Part shown: one piece after another, positions 35,290 through 47,900 of the stretch
How positions within the stretch are numbered: position 1 is the stretch's first letter
Layout: each line of letters opens with the position of its first letter
Origin: Hanleya hanleyi
Lineage: Eukaryota > Mollusca > Polyplacophora > Lepidopleurida > Hanleyidae
Reading direction: 5' to 3'
DNA: 64,000 bases
Assembly: GCA_036873755.1 (NCBI GenBank)
Contig: JAVTVY010037000.1
Coordinates: 1 to 64,000 of the forward strand
Notes under the pieces: generated by a model
Told to the model about the DNA's origin: nothing
Database searches by the model: none
Seen by the model: the letters and a program-made list of their open reading frames with translations, nothing else
Program-made: the position numbers and the translations under genes

Positions 35290-37085
35290 CTAACTCCACT
35301 TTAATACTCTCCCTAACCCCACTTTGTGACTGGACTACAATACGTTCCTCCCTAACCCAGCTTTAATACTGAACTAAACGGGCATTCCTCCCTCTAACTC
35401 CGCTTTGACATTGGACTTCAGGAACATTCCTCCCTCACCCCGCTTTGACACTGGACTGAACAGGCGTCCCTTCCAAACCCAACTTTGACTGTGGACTACA
35501 CACAGGTTCCCCTCTAACCCTGCACTGGAACTGGACTACATGAACATTCCTTCCTACACATACATTCCCCCTAACCCAGCTTTGAAACTAGACTGCATAG
35601 ACGTTCTTCCCAAAACCTCACTAGGACACTGTACTACACAAACATTGCTTCCTAACCCCGCTTTTGCAATGGACTACACGAACATTCCTCCTTAAACTCG
35701 CTTTGACAATGGACTACATATGCATCTCTCCCAAATACCGCTTTGACACTCGAGTACACATACATTACTCACTGTGCAACTTAACGTTTCGGTAAGGAAA
35801 ATCTGATTAGTATAGAATTTTGAAAATTAAATGTACTTTAACCCGATAGTAGAGTGAGTGAATATGATTTAACATCGCTTTCAACACTATTTCAGTCATA
35901 TCACGACGTTGGTTCCTATTCCTTTTCACAGCCGGAAACCACACGGGTGGGGTTCTATTCCTTTTCACACCCGGGATCCCATGGGTGCCCCAGGAGGTCG
36001 CCTCTTACGACAAGCTCTCTGAGCTGAGACCTATTCTTACCATGACCTGGAGTGTGCACGACACCTCAGGCCAATACTCGGGAGCCTCAGGAGCATATAC
36101 CTTACCCTAATTCGTAACCCCAGTTTGACAGTTGAATATACATCTTTGACACTCGATTAGACATATATTTTTTCCTAACCCTGATTGGACACTGGATTAC
36201 ACGCACATTCCTCCATAACACAACGTTGTTACTGGACTACTCTTTGAATCCCGCTTGGCACTTAACTACACATGCATTTCTCCCCCCTAACCCTGCTTTG
36301 ACACTGGATTATTTGTGTATTCCTCTCTAATCCTGCGTACAATGACACTGGGCTATACATACTTTCCCTCCTAGCCTGGTTTTGAAACTGGACTTCACAC
36401 ACATCCCTCCCTAACCCTGCTTTCGCATGGGACTACACATATCTCCCGAACCCTGCTTTGGCACTGGACTATACATGTGTTCCTCCCTAACCCCAATTTG
36501 AAACTGGACCACACTAACATTCCACCTTAACCTCGCTCTGAGACTGGATTAAACAAGCATTCCTCCCTAACCCCACTTTGACACTGGACTACACCTTCAT
36601 CTGTCCCTAACCCTTTGACCGTGGATGACACATACATTCCTCTTTCAAACTTAGCTGTTTAACATTTCGGTATGGAAAATTTTATTAGTACATAATTTGG
36701 ATAGCAGAAATGTACTTTAACCTGATAGTAGAGAAGCAACCTAACCCGGAGTTGTTACCCCAGTTTGACAGTTGAATATACATCTTTGACACTCCATTAC
36801 ACAAATTATTCCCTAACCCTGCTTTGTCGCTGGACTACACCTACATTCCTCCCTTACCCCGCTTTGATACTGGATTACACATACATTCCTCTTTATCCAC
36901 GCTTTGGCACAGAACTACAGATATATTTCTCCCTAACTCCGCTTTGAGACTGGTCTACACAAAGGTTCCTCCCCAACACCACTTTGACATTTGACACTGG
37001 ACTACATGAACATTACACATACATTTCTGCTTACCCCGCTCTGACACTGGACTACCAATAAGTTCCTCCCTAACCCCGCTACAGG
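35290..37085. repeat. Minisatellite, about 41-bp unit, with a higher-order duplication
   Basis: The unit is roughly CCCTAACCCCGCTTTGACAC, then TGGACTACACATACATTCCT. There are about 35 diverged units. A larger duplication of about 880 bp is visible: 35785-35855 and 36115-36175 recur as 36655-36735 and 36745-36805. A SINE interrupts the first large copy at 35853-36098. Confidence 0.85.
35853..36098 (-). mobile_element. SINE (shared-tail family), inserted in the minisatellite
   Basis: GAGTGAGTGAATATGATTTA, then ACATCGCTTTCAACACTATT, and a body with GTCGCCTCTTACGACAAGCT and GACCTGGAGTGTGCACGACA. On the minus strand it ends in the ACTC tail. The duplicated minisatellite segment at 36735-36760 lacks the insertion, which defines its limits. 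Confidence 0.8.
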
Positions 37086-39333
37086 CCCGTTCCTTGTTAC
37101 ATGGCCATTATGGCCAAAATGCTGTCCCCAAACTGAAGTTTCGGAGAAGGTAGGACTTAGATAAAATATTATCAGTTGTCCTAAACACAGTTTTGAAAAC
37201 CCATGAAATCCTCCAACCACCCACCTTTTATATGTAAATTTTATTTAAAATTAAAAAAGGTGTGAAGGCCAGTAGGGAATGAATTTTCATCTTGTGCTTG
37301 CCTTAACATGAAGTATGGATCGGAGCTCTGTAACAATGAAAATCCGAGCGGTTGAAGTCCCCCGTGTTGAAACAATTCATTTGGCTTTGAACCGTAATGA
37401 TATCTGTCGGAGAGCTCGGCTGAGTGCTTGGTCAATACTGGATGATGTAAATAGGTGATTACACCTTCCACTGTACTTGTATACCAGCTCAGTGGCCCAG
37501 ACAAATATCTATCATCATTTGATTTGAATGGGCTTGTGCAGATGATGGTATGTATTTTGTCATATTTTCACTATTTCCTCAACATTTTCACTATCGATAT
37601 TTCTGTTTCAGAGCCGAGGAATGATGGGCTGAATCAGCCAATAATCTAGAAAGGGCGACACGAAACTTCAGACCAGACATACGAACAAAGACTGCAGAAA
37701 GTCAATATTTAATGTAGTTTTATTTTTATTTTGGCCTGTCTAAGTACAAAAATGCATGATGTCCAGATAGTACCAAGATATATGGATGAATGTTGAAGGT
37801 TTGCATTGCAATATATACACATAAATATACAATGTAGTCCTGGATAAGAGACAGAAATAATCACCAATAGTTAACATGGATACAACAGGACTGCTTGGGT
37901 ATCCAAGAATTGATCAGCTCCCAATGCCTTGTGGGAGAGTTACAGAAATGATTGTTGATTGGATAATTCTTATAACCAATCAGAATTCTGATAACATTCC
38001 ACTATTCAAACACAAAGAAGAGGAATTCTGTGCCTCATGCACTTGTCATACATAGTATTATAAACAGTGACCCGCTGTATTTTTCAAAGAATAATGCAGT
38101 CTAATTTGCTTAAATTGCATGTTTATTTGAGCTGAAAATTGAAAGTGAAAGTGAAAATGAACAGGTCTGATCAGTGATCACTTGTTTCCATCTTTGGAGC
38201 TCTGGCTTTTCTTTTTACTTCCATTATGTTGAATTATTGCATGATGGTATCCGTGAGGTGCCGTATATAAATATTCCAATAAAGATTCGTTTGTCCCTTA
38301 ATATTGACTGATATTTTCTAAGGTAGATTTGCAATTGTAATGAAATTCTTGCAGAGCATTAATTTGACCAAAGTAAGTAACAATCAGTGAAATGTATTAC
38401 TCTGTATCGGTTGGTGGTGTTACACCTGCATGAGCATGCAAGATTGAATGCAAGATTGATCAATTTCAAAAAATGTAAATCTGTATATCAAACCAGGATA
38501 GCGCAATTGCATTTGGACTCTTCACCTGCTTCAATGGATTTACAGTGGGCAATTTCCACTATAGTTCAAGTTCAATCCCTAACCAAAATGGCAGCGGTCG
38601 GTGCACCGACACCTGACTGACCGCTTGAGCTGTGGTTCATCAATACGAGTGCTTCCCTATGCCTTTAACCCAGATATATTTTTAATCAATGAAAACTAAA
38701 ACTGGTATATTTTTCGACCTGAACAAGCTAAAATTAAAATAAACGTAAACTTATTAGTCCTTTCTTGGAATAATAGGAATGTTTTATCCACTTATCAACA
38801 GTTGAAATCTCCTCCACATTATAAATATAGGAAAGAGATCATGAAAACAACCTGCGCGCGGTGGCCCATGTGCTGTGTACCAGTGTCGCCAACACCGAGG
38901 CAAGGCAGCAAGGATTATAATGTGGAAAGACCCCATTGCCCTATCCTAGTTTGATAATCGAGGCATGGTTGCACAAGATGAAGAATTTGTACATGTCGTC
39001 ATTGGTCTCCACACACAATGAAAGTCCAATTGACAGGCCTCCAGCAATAGACACATACAGTTTTGCAATTTTTGAAACAGGTCAGTCGAGCATTCAATGC
39101 AAGCTCATATAAACATAACACCACCTATGCAGTAATTGATTTCACCAGTTGTTGCTCTGGTCAAAATCATGCTTTGTGAGAAGTCCCATTACAATTGAAT
39201 TTAAGCTTATATCTTGAGAGAATATTAGTCAATATCTAGAGGGAGGAACTTCCTTGTGTTGAGGTGTTTAGAACAACTTGTGGTGACCTGTCTGAACAAT
39301 AGATTATTTTGTTGTTTATCTGTAAATCCATGC
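37086..39333. other. Intergenic DNA with scattered repeat fragments
   Basis: No gene recognised. 37335-37405 (GAAAATCCGAGCGGTTGAAG, TCCCCC) matches 43566-43635. 38548-38775 matches 6505-6722. The small ORFs here have no family resemblance. Confidence 0.5.
38548..38775. repeat. Dispersed repeat, copy 2 (copy 1 at 6505-6722)
   Basis: Direct-orientation match to 6505-6722 over about 225 bp, diverged. It contains one additional AAAATGGCAGCGGTCGG-type word. Family unknown. Confidence 0.55.
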
Positions 39334-39337
39334 TTAA

Positions 39338-39790
39338 GGATGTCCACTGGTGTTTTTTTGGCTTTGGCGGCCATTTTGCCTGTTCTTCCTATTGGGTTAT
39401 CTCCCTTTCCTAGGTTAAGGGATAGGGATTTCCTTTAAAGGCCTTCTTTCCTTTAAAGGCCTTCTGGCTGAAAATTTTGCACAGCAACATCCATCCAATT
39501 TGATAAATTTTGATAGACATTGTGACTATCTGCAAACAGAATATAAGAAAAAGTTAAATACTAATTATATGAATTTTTCATGAATATGCTTCAAAACTAG
39601 GGGTATTACCTATGTTTTCTGGGTTATCAAATGAAGCATGGGTCAGTCCACTTAATGTTGCCTACAGCTGAAAAATGCACACCAACCTATATTTTTTTTC
39701 TTTGTTTTTCCTCATATTACACAATTATGAATGCAACAACACACATTATTCAAAAAGTTAATTAATTTGATTTACCAGCAGCGGACATCC
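39338..39790. mobile_element. Inverted-repeat element, copy 2 of 29226-29668
   Basis: Same sequence over its length with few changes. The left end is preceded by TTAA (39334-39337) and begins GGATGTCCACTGGTG. The right end, CAGCGGACATCC, is followed by AGAC instead of TTAA, so the right target copy is lost or altered. A short duplication (CTTTCCTTTAAAGGCCTT) is specific to this copy. Confidence 0.75.
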
Positions 39791-40874
39791 AGACTGATGG
39801 GTATTTTTATCACTATTTATCACTGGTGCTACATGTGTTATATTCCCCAAATGCTACTTGTTCTCTTGTACAATAGTGATACTTCACACCAATTATTGAC
39901 TGTTCCAGGCTTACTTCATGTATAGCACATCACCCAGGATAATTTAAGTCAATTACCCATCCGCCACACCTTTCTGACTGGTCCCACTTTTCTTCCGTAT
40001 AGTCACCTCTCTCCCTACAGTGTCGCCCGCCTAAAGTCATAGAACACAGTTTTAATCAGCACCTACTGTGTCACGCCCAAGTCTCACAGGACACCATTTC
40101 TAAGACCATGGACAGAGACACAGACACAAGCATGAATGCAAAAACGGCTCCTGTCAAATGGTATAGCTCTCATCTAGTATAGATTCCGTCATCTTGGAGC
40201 CAGTTAAACCTTAATTCTCTCTCTATTTCTCTTAGAGATGGTGTCCAATTGACAGGCCTCTGAATCGATGATGCTGTTGTCTCAAAGAATCCTCAGCTCA
40301 GGGGTATTTCAATGAGCAGTTCTTTCATGCTAAATTGCCATTTGATTTCATACAAGCTGTTGATTTTCACTAAAACTTTTTGATCACCGACTGAGTAACG
40401 TTGAAGTGGGAATTGAAAGAAAAATTGCTCCAAATACGGATTGGATTAGAGGAAATTCGAACACAATATTCTTTGAAAAATACAGTATAAATGGTCATAG
40501 CGTAGGGCAAACATATAATACCCTGATCATATGATATACATACATAATGATAAACTCTCCATGTCAGGGGTAGCACTTTTGAAATCTACTAGCCAGGGAT
40601 AAGAAATAAAGTAGCTTCAAAGACTCTCCACTTTATGGAGACAAACTTCAGGACATTCTTCTCAGATCGGAGTTTAAAGGTGAAATGCTAAGGTTTTTAG
40701 ATTCTCTTTTTCACATTTTATATAGGTTGAATAATGATAGAAATACCAGTTTATCTACTTCACTTGGTTTAATTTGAATTATCTTGCCTGCTAGAATCAT
40801 GTACCCCTAGCACAGCTGACTTCAGATCTGCAAAAGTACAGTTCAAATTAATCTGATGATCCAAATGAACCTCT

Positions 40875-41560
40875 ACAGAAACTCTGCTATTGGCTGGATT
40901 CTCTTCCAATATTCTTCACAAGCCAATGAAAATTTGAATTAACCAATCAAATCTTTTCAAACTGGAAGATATCCCAAGATGCATTGCTTCCAATGAAAAT
41001 TTAAATTGACCAATCAAATGTTTTCAAACTGGAAGATATCTGTAGATGCACTGTTTCTATTTCATTCTCAGTTTTCATGATGAGCATGTTCAGCACCACT
41101 GGGGACGGGTACATATAAAAGCTTCATTTCAATTGGATCTGGACACGGACTTGCAAGTCCCTTTGGATTTGGCTGTAAAGCAGGCAGGAAAATGCATAGT
41201 TACATCAGTAAATATTTAATATCTTGCGTAACAAAATATTTTACAACAATTCTGCAACTTTGTACAAATTAGAAATATATACAAACAGGTTAATATCCCG
41301 TAAAGGCTCTTGGGCCAATCATATTTTCACTTTTTTCAGCCAATCAATTATCTTGTTCTATATGTTAAAAACTCTCAGCCAATCTAATGTACCGTAAAGG
41401 CAATCGGCCAACATATTTCAACTTTTTTTTCAGCCAATCGATCTTGTTCTACAGGTTAAAAACTCTCAGCCAATCGTATATACAGTCACATTCCACTCTC
41501 AGCCAATCGGTTTTCTTGTTATATCCATTCAGCCAATCACAGATCACAGTGTGCTTCAGG
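40875..41560. repeat. CCAAT-rich local duplications downstream of supervillin
   Basis: A ~67-bp direct duplication (CCAATGAAAATTTGAATTAA and CCAATCAAAT.TTTTCAAACT, about 40923-41035) is followed by a ~100-bp duplication (CCCGTAAAGGC, TTTCAGCCAATC, TAAAAACTCTCAGCCAATC, about 41297-41480). About a dozen CCAAT words (CAGCCAATCG being the commonest context) occur in 700 bp. This is probably the 3' UTR or just beyond the supervillin gene. ATTAAA (minus) at 41215-41220 is a possible poly(A) signal, unproven. Confidence 0.6.
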
Positions 41561-41865
41561 GTGAATAAGACAATTTTGTCCAAAAGGACCAATCAGATAA
41601 GCAGTTGGATAGGTCATTGGGGACAAGGTCATGGCAGTCAAGGTCACCACTCTAGAGAACCATCTGTGCCTCAGTCAGAGTGAACGACCTCCTCTTGGTG
41701 GCTTCTGGCTGAATTACATGAACAGGGCCTGAGACAGCACTCATTCCCAACATAGTCACCCAACTACAGAACACTTAGCTAAATATCACAGAATAACTGA
41801 ACATTTGTTTGATGACCTTGCATGTAAAAACTGTCCCATAAAAAATAGAACACTAGATGCATTGT

Positions 41866-41952
41866 TCAGAATAGACCGAGTTTAACTTTTAACTTCTTCT
41901 GTTTCCAGTGTGGTAATGCATAGAATTCGTCTTTGGTCATATTCAACACCTC
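41866..41952 (-). CDS. SVIL: Supervillin last exon (villin headpiece core and stop)
   Basis: The acceptor is GTTTGTAG; 28 codons and TGA. It encodes [20 protein letters not shown] followed by LKVKLGLF. The LPHWKQ motif and the terminal GLF place it as the headpiece C-terminal helix. It is too short to stand out as an ORF. The stop (41866-41868) ends the gene. Confidence 0.96.
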   Translation of the reverse strand, partial: EVLNMTKDEFYALPHWKQKKLKVKLGLF

Positions 41953-44900
41953 CTACAAACACAATATAAAAGCATTCAACTTGTTATACAGAATATGGAA
42001 ATTTAATACAAATATAAGGCATATTTTACATAATGTGCACACAAGGGTTTTTTTTCCATTTTTCACTTTTTCCCCAACTATATTTCATTCAGACCTTTGG
42101 CAACTTTCGAACTATCTTTGGTCACTAATTGTTTCAGTCTTTCAAATAAGTGTCTGGAATATTTCAAACGATCAAATGGAATATATCCATAACTATATCT
42201 GTCATTTTCAATGGCGGACATACTTCAGAAACCTGAGCATCAGGTTTGTCATCAGTTTCCAAAACCTCGTTCTACTGACCTCTTAGGCCAGATCAATTTC
42301 ATTTTTTGTTTCACATGTGGATTTCATTTCTTTGGATCACATGGTGGCATAGACTCCTTCACCTTTTAACATTATGGACAGGGCCAGACAAGTGGAAACT
42401 TTCGGGGAATGTTACGAAGTACAAGAAAAAATGGATACTGTTCGAAGATTTCTTTAAATCCTTTCGACAAAATTAAAAATAAATTGCTTCTAAGGGCTAT
42501 CAGCATAAAAAAATTAACCATATAATGTTATTATTGTTAAGCCAAGTGTGGCCAAGCTGGTTTGTTATGAGACCACTTTGGATACAGCTGGGAAATGCGT
42601 GTTTTTCAATTGGGTTGGGGTTTTTTCCTAGGGTATTTTTCTGATTGGTGAAGCAAATGGGTACTATGGATATTTGTGAAAGCAAAAAAAGGGGTAACAT
42701 AAAATGGCGAAGACTGCTACATTGAGAGTGACAAATGGTTCATATTTGTATAATATGTATTATTATTATTGAGAACGCAGATTATGTATATAGATTTTGA
42801 AAGAATACAAAAAAAAAAAAAAAAAAAAAAAATGCTGTGGCAAAATGTCAGTTTTATTTTTTATTATCACCTCAACCTCAAAAAACTGAAATCCGCCCAT
42901 GAAAAAAGAAAAAAAATTGACGTGGCCTTATCAATGCTGAATCACTTCTAATGAACATTTACGTGAAGTATGATTGGTTGGATTTCCAGCCAATTTCACC
43001 ACAGGACTTACTCCACTTATTACTTGTGCCAAGTGTACAGTAGTGTGGGGATGAAAATTCAACCGACAGGGGAGGTAACTGGGATCTTACCTCAAACTCA
43101 TCCTCGGGCAGATAGGTTTCTATCTTCAATGGGTCGACTCCCTCTGGTAGAGGGCGCTCCCGTAACTCCTCCATCGTGTACTGTGACTGTGTCAATTTGG
43201 CAAGGACCTCTTCTACACTGATTGTCTCCCCTGGCTTCCTTTCCTCCTGGAAAATATACATGAACAGCTTATCAACTATTGATGGAATTAGATGTGCCAG
43301 CTGAGATATAAGGCCTTCATTTTTTGGTGTCACATTTTTTTTTTACACTTTTTCTTTTTCTCTATCAAAGTTTTGCTAAAATAATTTTCTTCAACATTTT
43401 GACATTTGTTTTGATTGTTTTATTTGAAAGAAATAATATTGTTGAAGACTGACTCTTCAAGTAGCTCAAAGAACATTGTTGGTTTCATGCGAATTGTAGT
43501 AAACTACTGCATCAGTTCGCCAGAAAAGATAGACCTGTGCGAAAAGAAAACTAATAATAATAAAAAGATGAAAATCCGAGGGGTTGAAGTCCCCCAACGT
43601 TAAAGCAATTGATTTGGCTTGGAACCGTCATGTTTTAGTACCTGACATGGAGAGCAATCGCAAGTGAGATCCAGTGACAAGGTACCCACAATTACCAAAT
43701 TTGTCCTAATTCGATCAGGTTTTCAGAAGTTATTGTCCAGAAATGAAATTTTAACTTGGGCATCACCTGTAGGTGGAGCGACATGAAAAACTATCCCAAG
43801 CGAGATCTTGAGGCAAGGCACCCACATACTAAATTTGGAAAGAATGCATTCAGGTTTTTAAAAGTTATTGTTTGGAAACAAAACTAAAATTCTGATCGGC
43901 GTGAAAAACAATCCAAACTGAGATCTTGAAGTGAGGTACCCACATACCAAATTTGAAAAGAATCCATTCAGTTTTCCAAAATTTATTGTCCGCAAGTCCC
44001 CCCCTCCCCTGCAAACAAATTTGTACACGCATAATGCATATGAAATATTTTTTAAGAGAACAAATAAATCAATCCATGGATTTTCTCTCTGTGTTTAATT
44101 GTGCCAAAAGTATAGTTCATGATACAGAAAGGAAACATTTAAAAACAATGTTTGTGTTTTTTATTAAAGCAAACCTTCTATTACAAACCGCCATTATTCT
44201 CCTCTGGAGATCTCATTTGCAAAAGAACTAAAAGAGTTAACTCCCCTGATCCTGGGTCACCCAGGAAACGTGTTCCACGCATGCGCCCATTGATCCCTGA
44301 TAGTTCATATTTTCCTGCCGCAGTAGTTGGCGTGTTGAGTAACGGCCAAGGCGTGCGGGGTGGTAGGGTGGGTGCATCTTTGTAATAGAAGGTTTGCTTT
44401 AATAAAAAACACAAACATTGTTTTTAAATGTTTCCTGTTTTTGCATTAAAGCTTCCCTTCTATTACAAACCGCCAGACTACCAACAGAGGAGGTTGGGTC
44501 GCCGGTCGATTTAATCATTAACGCAGCCATGCGGAACACGTAACCTGAGTTGAACTCGCTATATATTGTAAAACCACATAATAAACCAAGCCGTAATGAC
44601 AGGCGATAGGCATTATGAGGAGATACGCAAGACGACTTAGTGAGGTGGATGGATCCGACTCGTCACTATAGACCGTTTGCCAAAAGGTGTCTTTCGACTG
44701 TAGTACGTCTTGCCGCTCCTATAAGGCCTCTCTGTCTCTCAGGATGAAGATGCGCTTGTCCAGAGTGCTCTTGTCTTGATCTTGTCTGTTCCCCCCCTCT
44801 TTAGTCAGTTATGTTACTACATGTTGATGGATAGGTTCTTGTTAAGAGGCCAAGACGTAACTAAAGCTCGAGTACCGTGTCAAGACACCGAAAACAGACA

Positions 44901-47900
44901 GTAGGGGAGGACTGTTGACCGCAAGTTCATAAGTCCACTGAATGCTCTTCTTTAACCATAATGCTATGGTATTCTTTGTGATGTCTGCAGTAGCATCAGG
45001 CTTGAAAGATAAAAACAGTAAACGTCTGCTTCCTCGTGATGGTTCTGTCCAGTGGTCCAGAAAGAGACGGTTCATTCTCACTAGAAATTCCGGCATAGGA
45101 TGTGGAAGGATTATTGACCAGTCGTGTGTCCATTTTCAAGATTTCCTTTCTAGTGCATGAAGTTCCGAGACTCTTCTTGCCAGGGCGAATGACATCAGGA
45201 AGGCTGTCTTCTTGTCACCGCTAAGGGTACAAGTACAAGTGGAGGTCTCAGCAGGGAGCTCAAGTCCACGCCCAGATCCTATTTGGGTAGTAATTGTCGT
45301 GTTTACGTCGGAATTGAAGGGCGAAGGCTCTGAGGAGTGATGAAATGTCCTTGTTCTGTCAACTATCCAGGTTAATGGAGAGGCGAAGAACTCTGGATAA
45401 TGCACATCGATAACCCTCTATTGTGCTCGGTGAAATGTTTCTCTAAGTAGATGAAGAAGGAAGACCGCAATTATTGGTAGAGAGCCAGAAACTGAATTGT
45501 GCTCTCTCTGCACCAACTTCTGAAGTACTTCCACTAGATTGGTGGACCTAATTGGATGACCCTCTGATGTCTTCGTCCATCACTTGTGCAACTTCTATTT
45601 AAAAGTCCTTCGTTCTGAGTGAATACTGGATAATCTGCAAGGGTGTAGATTCTCGTGGAAGACTCCCTGGCGATGCTGACTGAGTAGAGTTCGCCACACG
45701 GGTAGTCGATGAGGTAAGTCCGTGATGAGTAGCAGCAATTGTGGGAATCAAGGTCGTTGAGGCCCTCACGGGGCTATCATGATGATGATGCACTGGTTCT
45801 GCATAATCTTCTTGAGAATTAGCTGAAGTAATGCTACAGGCGGTAATGCGTATGCCAGTAGTCTGTTTCAGTCGAGTGTCAGTGAATCTACGGCAAAGGC
45901 CTGAGGAGTCTGTCTATTGTGCCTGGTCACAAACAAGTCCAGTTGTGGTGGACCCCAAATCTGTGCCACACTCCGGAAAACCTGCGGGTGCAATATCCAT
46001 TTGGTTTGTAGTATCTTGTCCGGTCTCGACAAGGCATCTGTGACGTAGAGATTTCTCGGGGTGTGTCGAGCTGTTCGGTCTGCTATTCTGTGGAACTGTG
46101 ATGCTGTGCTAGTTGTAGCAACTCACAAGTCTTTTAGGAACGGTAGGTGTGATCTTGTGCCACCCTGCTTGACGATATACGATGTTACCGTCAAGTTGTC
46201 CTTGGTTAACAAGAGTGAAGATCTGTGGTAACCAAAGTTGGACTGCGTGAGTGATGTCTGACATCTTGAGGATGTTGATACAATGTAGGGACTCTTCCTG
46301 GGACCACAGGCCGGCTACGTCTCCTGTGTGAGCTCCTCATCCCGTCAGTGAAGCATCCGTGAAGAGATAGCGATCTGAGTCAGGACAAAATGATACCACT
46401 ATCATGACATTGCGTCGATGCTGCCCTCATCTGAGATAAGGGTGAAGGTATGCCTGGATCGGTATCCTCGGGTTGTCCGATTCCTTGTGTAGGTGAGGTT
46501 GAATGTGGAACTGTAGGTGTCATATATGGAACCGACCCCACGGTGTCAAGTCCTCTGTTGACGTCAACAATCCCAGAGGAACTTGCCCAAGTTGTATGGG
46601 CTGGTATGGTGATGCTAAGAAACAGCTTTACTAGTCATCGACCTTTGCTCCAGCGATCCTCCGGAAGTTGACAATGCCCCAAAGAGAGTCGATGTGGGCT
46701 CCTATACATCATCTCAGCTGTGCCAGCTGCAGTTCTGATCTCTCCAGGCAAGGCACGGAGCCGAATGCCGTAGAATGTGCAGCACGAATTCTGTCTGTGA
46801 TTGGAGAAGGTCCCTGTCTACAGCTCACATCAGGATGTCGTCTATGTAGATCTCGACATCAATACGCCGTAGGTGAAGAGATGAAACGATGGTTGAGTGA
46901 TGCAGGTGAAACACCAGGGGCCATGGACATGCCGAAAGGCAAGACATGTGACTGGAACCTCCCTCCGGCGATGACGAAACGCACACAGCGACGATGAGGT
47001 GATGAACTCGGAATGTGAATATATGCGTCCTGCAGGTCGACTGACATATCCAAGCCTCCAGATGAAGACAGGACCGCAAGGAACCTCGGTGGAGGTGCTA
47101 GATGACCTCTGTACAGATGTCGAAGATCATCCGAAGCTGCCTGGCAATCTTCTTTGGACGAGGAATACCAGGCTGTTGAATCCGGGAGTCTCCTTGTCCG
47201 GTGACAGCTCTCGTACGGCTCATCTCACTTGTGGGCAACGTCTCAGTGCGTGTTCTCTCTTTACGCTTCTGTGGGGATGTATGAACAGCTAAACTGGAGT
47301 GGATAGCGTCGGATTCCCGAAAAGTCCGTTTCCGTTTCGGGGAGGTAGTCCGGTTTTTGGAAATTTCTTTTAGTGTAGATTTTTCCACCTGCGCATGAAG
47401 TCCACTCGTCTCAGTTGGCTGGTGTCGTCTGGGAGTACGTGATCTACGACGGGGTTCACGTGGGTCCAGAGAAGATAAATTCCGTTTCCCAAACCCTGAC
47501 CATACGGGACTCTGTCGCCGATATCTGGGTAGACTACGGGAACGTGGCTGATAACGGGGACTCATCCGGGGTTACCGACTTCTATGTGTTCATATCCCGA
47601 TCTCGATCTTCTATCCGGGAATGGCGCTGATAAAGTCGAGAATCCGAGTCCGGATTCCGGATCCTCTCACGATCCGGAATTTCGATTCGCCGACGATCCG
47701 GCCTACGGGAACAACGTCCGGGGCGAGGATGGCGATCTTTATCCCTGGAATGATGATGATCGGAACTCCGGCCTGCATGTCTGTTATGGTCGTTCCGGTC
47801 CTCCGTAGTTCGAGTGTCCGGATTACGGGAATGTTCTCGGATATCCGAGTCCCGGTCTGTATTCCGGCTCTATTTTCCGGGAAGTTGATGCTCCGGCTTC

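Noticed and set aside
35290..37085. Interstitial telomere
   Set aside because: Only one CCCTAACC word per ~41-bp unit and no uninterrupted (TTAGGG)n run.
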